Positions 8,151-14,833 of a stretch of DNA of 20,696 nucleotides are shown here, piece by piece (within the stretch, counting starts at the first letter, position 1; every line of letters starts with the position of its first letter). The notes beneath the pieces are model-generated. The model had not been told where the DNA came from. It worked only from the letters and a program-made list of their open reading frames with translations, and searched no databases. Made by a program: the position numbers and the translations under genes. This DNA is from a virus: positions 1 to 20,696 of IMG/VR virus record IMGVR_UViG_3300035184_001114. One strand, 5' to 3'.

Positions 8151-8925
8151 TCAATGCTCTCCTTGCTGTTCCGTCGTATAGTTCTTGTATATGATACTGT
8201 CCGTATGCTAGATGACATGCCCATTTATGAACTAAATCGCTATCTGGATAGTATGGTGTTTCAATTTTAGTTATATCATTAGATGCTACAGGGGTACTAG
8301 CATTGGGTGCAAGTCCAAAAGCAGGTACTCCATATAATACTGCTTCAGTTGCCGCAATACTTTGTAGTGTAACAACAGCATGTGCATTATCTAATTCGTC
8401 ATATATAGTTTTAATAATACGTTCTGGACGACTTGCTTTTTCACGTACAACTATAGGACGATCAGTGTGTTCTTTTATTTTACTAATTGTTTGCTCACGC
8501 CATTCGTTCATATCAATATTATAGAACTTTGCAGGTTTCTCACTTGGCATAACAACAAGAATATTACGTCCGTCTTTTTTCCATTTTGGAATCTTGTATT
8601 GTAATTTTTCCCATCTATCACTAGGTCTATCAATTATAGTGTTGTGTTGTAGATCATTCTTTACTATCCTATGAAACCATTTCCAACCATTAGGGTTGAT
8701 AGGAGATTTGTAATTACCTAGGTATCCACTATCCATATAGTAAAAATCTCTTTTATCTTCCCAACACTTTTTCATAATTTTATGTTTTAGTATACCACGT
8801 AGCACTATCGGGTGTGGTGCAGTTGTATCGTAATCAAACGTTTTATCCGATGTAGGTTTAGCATTACAACCTTCTGCAAACATATTAACGTATTCGTCTG
8901 TGCCGTTTTTACTTAAAAATATCAT
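8140..8925 (-). CDS. GT-B-like glycosyltransferase, paralogue 4 of 5, divergent active-site region
   Basis: 261 residues from the ATG at 8923-8925, which gives MIFLSKNG like the starts of its paralogues. The reading frame continues 17 codons upstream but that would overlap the preceding gene further. Family landmarks: DRWEKL at 103-108, W115, GRNILVVMP at 119-127, DELDNAHAVVTLQSIAATEA at 176-195, GVPAFGL at 199-205 and AYGQY at 240-244. The HP of the RPHP block is missing: VVREKASRPER occupies 159-169. The SS of the next block is QS, and the final G..W.H is reduced to DGTARRA. These changes mark it as a separate branch, possibly with a different donor or lacking catalysis. Confidence 0.7.
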   Translation of the reverse strand: MIFLSKNGTDEYVNMFAEGCNAKPTSDKTFDYDTTAPHPIVLRGILKHKIMKKCWEDKRDFYYMDSGYLGNYKSPINPNGWKWFHRIVKNDLQHNTIIDRPSDRWEKLQYKIPKWKKDGRNILVVMPSEKPAKFYNIDMNEWREQTISKIKEHTDRPIVVREKASRPERIIKTIYDELDNAHAVVTLQSIAATEAVLYGVPAFGLAPNASTPVASNDITKIETPYYPDSDLVHKWACHLAYGQYHIQELYDGTARRALNEN

Positions 8926-9634
8926 TTTGATAATCTTTCCAATATACATGTTCTGACATACGTTGTTTAAATTCATCTAACAAGTCTGCATAACTGTTGT
9001 TCTTTTCTAAACGTTCTGTTGATAATAAACTTTCGTCAACTCTATTAGGATCATAAAAAAATATGTTTACACTATTACTGCTAATACTAAAAAATTTATA
9101 TCCTATACTTTCAAAATAGTTTCTGTATTTTTTATAACTTACACCGTGCCATATTGTTTTACTATAGTGATCACAATCTTCAATAAAAGGAAATGATCCT
9201 ACAGCATCGTAACTAAACTTTCTATTAATCTCTGCACAAATAATACTAGGACGAAAGTTTAAATTAATTAAGTTAGTCATAACTTCGTAATCGTAACTGT
9301 CAATATCTAAACTAAACACATCTACATCCTTGTCAAATACTTGTATAATTTCTTTACATTTATCAGGAGTAATACGTCCTCTGTGGAAAGTAACATTCTT
9401 ATGCAGATTGATTTGTCGTTTCATATCAAATGCTGTACACGTATACTTGTGATTTTGTACTAAATTTTGTGTGCAATTTATTGATATACCTGTTGGACTT
9501 TTTACATCACTGCCCCAGCCGATTTCTACACATCGTTTAGTTGGCTTCTTGAGTGCTTTTACTAAATGTAAAATTATACCATCTTCGTCTGATTGGCAAT
9601 GATGCCTTTCGCTGTAAGGTAATCTAAACTTCAT
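8909..9634 (-). CDS. FkbM-like SAM-dependent methyltransferase
   Basis: 241 residues from the ATG at 9632-9634, which overlaps the upstream stop as ATGA and follows GGAAG; an ATG three codons earlier is possible. Visible motifs are CQSDEDGII at 13-21 (the SQ.EDGI signature), CVEIGWG at 35-41 (SAM motif I), FDMKRQ at 69-74, DVFSLDIDSYDYEV at 105-118 and IICAEIN at 131-137. These are the blocks of FkbM-type O-methyltransferases often found in LPS and capsule clusters. It follows a GT-A-like transferase and precedes a GT-B-like one in the same operon, so a sugar substrate is likely though unproven. Confidence 0.78.
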   Translation of the reverse strand: MKFRLPYSERHHCQSDEDGIILHLVKALKKPTKRCVEIGWGSDVKSPTGISINCTQNLVQNHKYTCTAFDMKRQINLHKNVTFHRGRITPDKCKEIIQVFDKDVDVFSLDIDSYDYEVMTNLINLNFRPSIICAEINRKFSYDAVGSFPFIEDCDHYSKTIWHGVSYKKYRNYFESIGYKFFSISSNSVNIFFYDPNRVDESLLSTERLEKNNSYADLLDEFKQRMSEHVYWKDYQNDIFK

Positions 9635-10479
9635 TTCTTCCATGTCCTAAAATTATTTTCTAACTCTTTTAGTTTGCCGTGTTTTTTATTTTTCTTTTCT
9701 TGTTTGTCAAGATCTTTACGTTCTGCACCTGTAGTAATTTTTTCAATATACTGATCCATCTTAGGATCTTTCTTTCTCGCACCTTTAAAGTGTCTAAAAT
9801 ATTTGCCTAGTACAGTTTCTTTAAGTGGACTGTGTGCAGTACGTTGTGGGTGAAAGTCAACTACTTTTACTCCGTTGCTTATTGCATCAATTACACAATC
9901 AGCAAATACATATGCATCATTTGGTTTAGGAAATCTACTTCTATCATTAACACTACGTGATAGATATATGTCTTCGTATCTGTTTACAAACGTTTCAGCA
10001 TAGTTGTGTTTTGTGTTAAACCAATATATACCTGTATCAGCATGTTGTATATTAGTACCAGCATACTTGCCTTTATTCATTGTTACACCCATGTACGCCG
10101 CAATATTATCTATAGGACACTGTTGCTCTAACCACTCTTGTGTTATATCTCTGTAAGTAACACTGTCTGCATCTAAGTATATAATTGTGTCTGCATCAAT
10201 ATTTCTACAAGCATGTACCCAACTAAATGCTTTGTAAGCAAAGCCTCTACTAAAGTGTGTTCCAATATAATCTAAATATTCTTTTAAAGGTTCACCACAT
10301 GCTTCGTATACATCTAGTTCTTTAAGTTTAGGTGAACTTAAAGGTAGTTTCATATCTTCAGTGTAGCAATACAATGGGATATCACTAGGCCAAAACTGTA
10401 GATAGGTTTCTACCATTTTGTTTGCCATTGAGTCGTAGTAGTCTTTATTAAATGTTGTTATACAAGCAAATTTACGCAT
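9631..10479 (-). CDS. GT-A-like glycosyltransferase with DAD motif, paralogue of the 2970-3803 gene
   Basis: 282 residues starting MRKFACITTFNKDYYDS, parallel to MSRKFAVLTTFNQKG of the rightward-arm gene. TIIYLDAD at 98-105 gives the DxD; AYKAFSW at 81-87 matches AKKAFKW of the paralogue; HFKG at 230-233 matches HMKG. The C-terminal 50 residues are rich in Lys and Glu and probably helical. I chose the ATG at 10477-10479, with GGAG 6 nt upstream, over a TTG four codons earlier. It overlaps the upstream gene by 8 nt. Probably a metal-dependent retaining or inverting sugar transferase; which sugar is not evident. Confidence 0.8.
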   Translation of the reverse strand: MRKFACITTFNKDYYDSMANKMVETYLQFWPSDIPLYCYTEDMKLPLSSPKLKELDVYEACGEPLKEYLDYIGTHFSRGFAYKAFSWVHACRNIDADTIIYLDADSVTYRDITQEWLEQQCPIDNIAAYMGVTMNKGKYAGTNIQHADTGIYWFNTKHNYAETFVNRYEDIYLSRSVNDRSRFPKPNDAYVFADCVIDAISNGVKVVDFHPQRTAHSPLKETVLGKYFRHFKGARKKDPKMDQYIEKITTGAERKDLDKQEKKNKKHGKLKELENNFRTWKK

Positions 10480-11434
10480 TGTTATCTCCAAATACTAACG
10501 GTTTTAGGTGTGCCCAACTTTCGCCTTTTGCATGTTCTCTTTGTGTCCATTGAGTGTATGCAATGTCATTACACCATTGTGTTCTATCTATATCGTAGTT
10601 TAAATTTTCTATATTTTCTAAACCTTGTTGTCTTATAGGCCAAATCATACTACCATCTTCAAATGCAAAAGTTGGAACACCTTCACATATTGATTCTACT
10701 GAACTTAAACTATTATATGTAATTACGCAATGTGCATCGTTGAGGTCTCGATATAGGCCGTCTGCTGTACAGTTGTTATTCTCGTCTGGCAAGTAACTAT
10801 GCAATGAATCTACATTTTCACTTACACTTATATCTAATCCTGGATATCTTTTTTTAAGTCTAAGCGACATCTTTGTTCCTCGACTTAAATTTCTAGGATG
10901 AGGTCTTAAAAGTATTGGACGATCCGTATGCTTTTTAATCTCTATTATAATGTATTCTACCCAATCGTAAAAACTGTTGTAATCTTTGTACAAATTTAAA
11001 AGGCTACTATCACCTTCTTTTTGTCCCATAATAATGATTTTATCACCACGACTTTTCCAGTCTTTTAATTCTACACCACTTTCTTTTTGAAATTTATTCC
11101 AACGATCTGGTGGACTATTTTCATTACCAAAGTTTCCTTCAGTCCACTTATAACTTGTCCAACCTAGTCTAGTCCAACCTAAATGTCTTCTAAAACAAGA
11201 ACTTTCATTAACTAGAAATGGCTTACCACTATCACGTATGAAACGGTACATAGGTCCTTGCCAGCCATTGTCAATTTTTGGTTTTAATAAATTTGTTTGT
11301 ATGTAAGCATCAGCGTTGTGCGGTACATCAATGTTGTCAACTATCTGAAAACTATCACCGTGACGTACTAATCCTTTTGTTAGACAAACTTGTAATGATT
11401 TTACTGAGCCTTTAATTCCTACAAGGGAGACCAT
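10472..11434 (-). CDS. GT-B-like glycosyltransferase, paralogue 5 of 5
   Basis: 320 residues and one of the most complete copies. Landmarks: PPDRWNKF at 108-115, W126, GDKIIIMGQKEGD at 130-142, ILLRPHPR at 174-181, DLNDAHCVITYNSLSS at 230-245, EGVPTFAFEDG at 251-261, AYTQWTQREHAKGESWAHL at 292-310. The spacing between the RPHP and TYNS blocks is widened by an insertion around 205-225. It starts within the end of the upstream GT8-like gene (16-nt overlap). It is a good reference copy for aligning the other four. Confidence 0.78.
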   Translation of the reverse strand: MVSLVGIKGSVKSLQVCLTKGLVRHGDSFQIVDNIDVPHNADAYIQTNLLKPKIDNGWQGPMYRFIRDSGKPFLVNESSCFRRHLGWTRLGWTSYKWTEGNFGNENSPPDRWNKFQKESGVELKDWKSRGDKIIIMGQKEGDSSLLNLYKDYNSFYDWVEYIIIEIKKHTDRPILLRPHPRNLSRGTKMSLRLKKRYPGLDISVSENVDSLHSYLPDENNNCTADGLYRDLNDAHCVITYNSLSSVESICEGVPTFAFEDGSMIWPIRQQGLENIENLNYDIDRTQWCNDIAYTQWTQREHAKGESWAHLKPLVFGDNNA

Positions 11435-12114
11435 TCTGTACCTGTTTTGTTTGCAGTTTCAATCCATAAGTTAGCATAGTCTACATCTTGTTTTCCTTTA
11501 AACCAAGGTCCACCTTCTGTAAAATGAATTGCTTTTGGTTTACCATCTTTTGGTTCTTTATACCAACCTTCTAACCAATTCCATTCATGGCTAACTTCGC
11601 CAATCTCTTCATCTTTTAACCAACTAAAACGATGCATAAATTTTCCTGTTTCTTTGTTTACCATACTAGGTATGACTTGCTGATTGCTCGGATGTCCGCA
11701 GTTCCACAATACCATTGAACTCCAATTCTTGCGTGGATATAAATGCTGTGTTTTACCGTCCATCTTATCCGAACCATCTTTAGGAGTATAGTCATGATGA
11801 ACACACATAACAGCATACTTGTCATCTCTTTGTTGTAGTAGTTTATCTACATCATCTAACCAAAGAAAATCGCAATCACAAAATAATGCCCAACCTTTAT
11901 AACCTTGTAGATGTGGAATTAAAAACCTGCTAAATGTAAATTCAGTAGACCCTAATGCGTCTGTTTCTCTAGTGTAAACACCACTGCGTTTAAGTTCAGG
12001 TAATTTAAGATATTTTATATCAATAGGTTCTTCTGTAGTGTGACGTAAACTATGCTCACAAACATCACTAGCAATTTTTTCTCTGCTGTCATATCCAATG
12101 TATACTGTATTCAT
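11419..12114 (-). CDS. GT8-like (GT-A) glycosyltransferase
   Basis: 231 residues with VYIGYDSRE at 4-12, FTFSRFLIP at 59-67, LFCDCDFLW at 77-85 (DCD metal-binding motif), YPRKNWSSMVLWNCGH at 126-141 and HFTEGGPWF at 197-205, where the late His resembles the C-terminal metal ligand of GT8-type enzymes. This is a recognisable family in marine phage and bacterial polysaccharide loci; it is distinct from the two MxRKFA-type GT-A genes here. AGAGAGGA precedes the ATG, which lies 2 nt after the upstream stop. Second gene of the leftward operon, right after the nucleotidyltransferase. Confidence 0.82.
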   Translation of the reverse strand: MNTVYIGYDSREKIASDVCEHSLRHTTEEPIDIKYLKLPELKRSGVYTRETDALGSTEFTFSRFLIPHLQGYKGWALFCDCDFLWLDDVDKLLQQRDDKYAVMCVHHDYTPKDGSDKMDGKTQHLYPRKNWSSMVLWNCGHPSNQQVIPSMVNKETGKFMHRFSWLKDEEIGEVSHEWNWLEGWYKEPKDGKPKAIHFTEGGPWFKGKQDVDYANLWIETANKTGTEWSPL

Positions 12115-12116
12115 TA

Positions 12117-12899
12117 TTATTCCTCTCTGCGTTCAATATCTTCTTCAACGCATAATTCTCCGTATTGAACTTCTAGTATATGACACGGTTCTTGGAAAGG
12201 ATTGTACCCTTGGTGCCAAACTTCCTTGTCAATATCGTAACCTTTTGTTAAGTGTGGTAATGTAACATCACTTACATGACCGTTAAATTCTGTTTGAACT
12301 TTACAACAGCCTTTAAGTACATACCACATCTCAGCACGTTTAAAATGCTTCTGCATTGACAGTTTTTGTCCAGGTGCAATAACAAGTTCTTTAACTTTTA
12401 CAGTTTTGCCAATTGTATATAAATCTCTATACCAACCCCATGTACGTTCAACTTTAGGATGTTTCCATTCTTCTAATATCCAACTACTTGAATTCTTTTT
12501 ATTTTCGCCACCAATACCAAACTTAAACTCAACGGTAGGATCATCTCCATATGTAAGCATTTCAGGAATGTTTTTCCATGTTCGATCTCCGCCGTTAGCA
12601 AATATAATTTTATCACCTAATGCGTTTAATTGTTTTGTTTTGAAGATTGCTCCACATGCACTATCGTCACTGTCATCAAAGTCAATAACATAGTCTACCA
12701 TATAAAATCTTTTTGTAATTTCAACACGTTCTTCAAGTGGCATAAAAGGTCGCCCTTTCTTGCGTGTTAGCCAATCATCTGAGTTTAGTCCTACCCAAAG
12801 TTCGTCGCCTAACTTCTTTGCTTCTTCTAAGTAGGCTAAATGTCCACTGTGTATAGGATCAAATCCGCCTGTTACTAGTACTATTGTTTTCTGCTTCAT
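12117..12899 (-). CDS. Fusion of cytidylyltransferase-type nucleotidyltransferase and mannose-isomerase-type cupin
   Basis: 260 residues in two domains. Residues 1-145 form a nucleotidyltransferase of the GlyC/RfaE-C type: GGFDPIHSGH at 11-20 holds the HxGH catalytic motif, GLNSDDWL at 37-44, and NSSSWILEEW at 136-145 stands where the ISTT-like motif occurs. It would activate a sugar or polyol phosphate with CTP or ATP. Residues about 152-260 form a type II cupin close to the C-terminal mannose-6-phosphate isomerase/ManC domain: LSMQKHFKRAEMWYVLKG at 180-197 with His185 and Glu190 as likely metal ligands. First gene of the leftward operon; CATAAATA ends 5 nt before the ATG and no ribosome site is seen. 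It may supply the activated sugar for the cassette. Confidence 0.85.
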   Translation of the reverse strand: MKQKTIVLVTGGFDPIHSGHLAYLEEAKKLGDELWVGLNSDDWLTRKKGRPFMPLEERVEITKRFYMVDYVIDFDDSDDSACGAIFKTKQLNALGDKIIFANGGDRTWKNIPEMLTYGDDPTVEFKFGIGGENKKNSSSWILEEWKHPKVERTWGWYRDLYTIGKTVKVKELVIAPGQKLSMQKHFKRAEMWYVLKGCCKVQTEFNGHVSDVTLPHLTKGYDIDKEVWHQGYNPFQEPCHILEVQYGELCVEEDIERREE

Positions 12900-12904
12900 A
12901 GTAC

Positions 12905-12912
12905 TATTTATG
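12905..12912 (-). promoter_or_regulatory. Late-type promoter octamer 5 nt before the nucleotidyltransferase start
   Basis: Read leftward, CATAAATA is followed by GTACT and then ATG. The T4 late octamer occupies about -13 to -6, which would put transcription start on the A of the ATG and make the nine-gene leftward operon begin with a leaderless message. The same spacing recurs at four other genes in this window. Confidence 0.6.
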
Positions 12913-12949
12913 TGCGTATATTATTGTGTAATTTTTTTTGAATAGTCAT

Positions 12950-12974
12950 AAAAAAAGACTCCGAAGAGCCTTTT
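12950..12974 (-). terminator. Rho-independent terminator after uvsY
   Basis: Read leftward: AAAAGGCTC, loop TTCG, GAGTCTTTT, then further T residues. The stem is 9 bp with one G-U pair, a UUCG tetraloop and a U tract. It lies 23 nt beyond the uvsY stop and separates the gp32-uvsX-uvsY operon from the glycan operon. Confidence 0.88.
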
Positions 12975-12996
12975 AATATAAGCGTAAAATGATATA

Positions 12997-13452
12997 TTAT
13001 ACGGAAGCGTCTTCCATACCTGCTACACGTAGTTTAACAATATTAGTAATTTGCCATTGTTTCATGTCAATACCTTTCATTACTCCTAACCACTTGTTAC
13101 GTAGTAGAGCAAACTCGTTAATGATCTTTTCAAAGTCTACTACATCTGCTTCACCGTCAACGTATTTTTCAACGTCACGACTGCTTAATGCTCTTTGATA
13201 GTTTTCTAAATATTGTTTAAAAAACCTTGATCTAGTTCTACGTAGTTCTATATTTAGGTATTCTAGTACTGCCTCAATCTCTTGTAATTGTCCAAAACGT
13301 TCTTCAACAATTCCTGGTAGGTTTGCGGCCTGCTTTTCTAAATTGCCAAACAACTTTGTTTGCTTACGTGCATCTTCAAGTTCGCCTTCATACCATAGAA
13401 TAGCCGGAGGTATGTTTGCAATATCTTGAGTAATTCTAGAATACCAATTCAT
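12997..13452 (-). CDS. uvsY: UvsY-like recombination mediator
   Basis: 151 residues, close to T4 UvsY length (137). In T4, UvsY loads UvsX onto gp32-covered ssDNA. The protein is predicted mostly helical: EGELEDARKQTKLFG near 18-32, the LPGIVEERFGQLQEIEAVLEYL stretch in the middle in two adjacent helices, RRTRSRFFKQYLENYQRALS near 71-90 with basic residues suited to DNA binding, and a C-terminal WQITNIVKLRVAGMEDA segment (from about 132). This pattern matches UvsY of marine T4-like phages as I know it; similarity to T4 UvsY itself is weak. Position after uvsX in the gp32 operon supports the call. It follows the acidic-protein gene with TAAATG (stop and start adjacent) and ends at a terminator. 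Confidence 0.82.
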   Translation of the reverse strand: MNWYSRITQDIANIPPAILWYEGELEDARKQTKLFGNLEKQAANLPGIVEERFGQLQEIEAVLEYLNIELRRTRSRFFKQYLENYQRALSSRDVEKYVDGEADVVDFEKIINEFALLRNKWLGVMKGIDMKQWQITNIVKLRVAGMEDASV

Positions 13453-13719
13453 TTAGTTCCACTCATCATCATCACTGCTATACGGGTCTTCGTCCCAATT
13501 ATCACTATCTTCGTCCTTATACTTTTCACCTTGTACATCATTTACTGCTTCACCTAAGTATGGATCTTCAGCACCTACGGCATAAAGTGTATCTTCGTTG
13601 ACACCGTTATCTTGACACCACTTAACGTATTGCGTTGCTAATTGTTCTTTATTGGTCTTTGGGACATACTCCGAAAAGATATCCCAAAGATCTATTAGTT
13701 GGTCTTCACTCATTTCCAT
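13453..13719 (-). CDS. Small acidic protein between uvsX and uvsY
   Basis: 88 residues from the ATG at 13717-13719, with GAGGG 10 nt upstream inside the uvsX end; a GTG one codon earlier and an ATG two codons later are alternatives. The N-terminal 60 residues look like a small helical domain (DLWDIFSEYVPK, ATQYVKWCQDNG). The C-terminal 25 are strongly acidic (DEDSDNWDEDPYSSDDDEWN). Overlaps uvsX by 14 nt and abuts uvsY. I do not recognise a named T4 counterpart. The acidic tail and location suggest a protein partner of UvsX, UvsY or gp32, but that is inference. Confidence 0.75.
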   Translation of the reverse strand: MEMSEDQLIDLWDIFSEYVPKTNKEQLATQYVKWCQDNGVNEDTLYAVGAEDPYLGEAVNDVQGEKYKDEDSDNWDEDPYSSDDDEWN

Positions 13720-14824
13720 CACTTATTTTTCCCTCAACATTAACATTTTCTGATTCTACAACTTCATCTTCTACAGATGTGTCTGCTTCTTCGTACTTAT
13801 GTCTAATTTTAGAAAAGTCATTCATTACGAGTTGTAATTTTTCACCAGTCCAATCTTTACGGTAGTGTAAAATTTCCTCGTTTTTACTGTTAACGAACTT
13901 GAGTCTGTTACCTTGTTGTGTTAGAAGTCCTTGTTTTTCAAACAAGTCTACTAGTCCACTGTAAGGATCCATTCCTGTTTCATAAGGGATCTTTACTTGT
14001 ACACCTTCAAAAGGTTTTGCGTAACGTGTTTTCATTACCTTACATGCGGCTCTAATACCACGTACATCTGTTACCTTTTTGCCATCAGCATCTTCTTTTA
14101 GTTTTAGTTTTTTCATTGCTACAACAATTGAAGATGCATACACAAAGCCTTGTCCTCCACTGATTTTATCATCAGGATCAAACATATCTTGCGATGCATA
14201 CGTATGGTTAGTACATACCATACCTACATTATAACTACCAAACATGTTAACTGTGTTACGTACAAGGGCTGTCAGTGCCTTAGGTTTTCTACCCATATCA
14301 CCTTTCATATCACCCTTTTGGAACTGGTCAACATCTGTTGGTGTTAATAACATACCTAGTGAGTCAACAACAAACAATACTTTAGGTCTGTCTTCTGTGT
14401 CTACAGAATCATAATCGTTTCTATAGTCTTTCATAAACTCACTTATAGTTTTAGCAACATCATCAATCATTGATATTGACAGTCTAAGCAATTTGCCTTC
14501 GTCTGTAGCAACACCTAATGCTTGTAGCCACTTTTCATCAAGGGCATTCTCTGAGTCAATTAGAACTACAAAGATACCTTGATCTTGTGCTGACTTTACA
14601 ATGTTACCACTTGCAAAGTATGATTTACCTGCGCCGGATTCACCTGCAAACACCGTCACCTTACCTAGAGGAATCCCTTTATGGAAGTCCCCTGAGATAA
14701 GATGATTAAGTGCGTAATTGCCGGTTGAAACCCAGTCAGTCGGATCGTTAAAACCTGTACCTAATCCTGTAATAGACTTGGTTAGGTTCTTACGAAATTT
14801 ACTAACGTCGAATGGTTTCGCCAT
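13706..14824 (-). CDS. uvsX: UvsX recombinase (RecA/Rad51-like)
   Basis: 372 residues (T4 UvsX is about 390). It forms filaments on ssDNA and performs strand exchange in recombination-dependent replication and repair. Walker A GESGAGKS at 61-68; DSENALDEKWL at 90-100 with the conserved Glu; Walker B VLFVVD at 149-154; putative DNA-binding loop with DPDDKISGGQGF at 216-227, then ASSIVVAMKK. The C-terminus from 345 is acidic. AGGAG precedes the ATG; only 9 nt separate it from gp32, so both share the 15917-15945 promoter. Confidence 0.96.
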   Translation of the reverse strand: MAKPFDVSKFRKNLTKSITGLGTGFNDPTDWVSTGNYALNHLISGDFHKGIPLGKVTVFAGESGAGKSYFASGNIVKSAQDQGIFVVLIDSENALDEKWLQALGVATDEGKLLRLSISMIDDVAKTISEFMKDYRNDYDSVDTEDRPKVLFVVDSLGMLLTPTDVDQFQKGDMKGDMGRKPKALTALVRNTVNMFGSYNVGMVCTNHTYASQDMFDPDDKISGGQGFVYASSIVVAMKKLKLKEDADGKKVTDVRGIRAACKVMKTRYAKPFEGVQVKIPYETGMDPYSGLVDLFEKQGLLTQQGNRLKFVNSKNEEILHYRKDWTGEKLQLVMNDFSKIRHKYEEADTSVEDEVVESENVNVEGKISDGNE

Positions 14825-14833
14825 GATTACTCC

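Noticed and set aside
1981-12114. T4-style DNA glucosyltransferases acting on modified cytosine
   Set aside because: The motifs fit capsule/LPS-type transferases, and no cytosine hydroxymethylase or related nucleotide gene is in the window. DNA as acceptor cannot be excluded but has no support.
12989-13198. Plus-strand frames opposite uvsY, and similar short frames opposite the GT and terminase genes
   Set aside because: Low-complexity hydrophobic translations with no motifs or ribosome sites, lying fully over well-supported genes.
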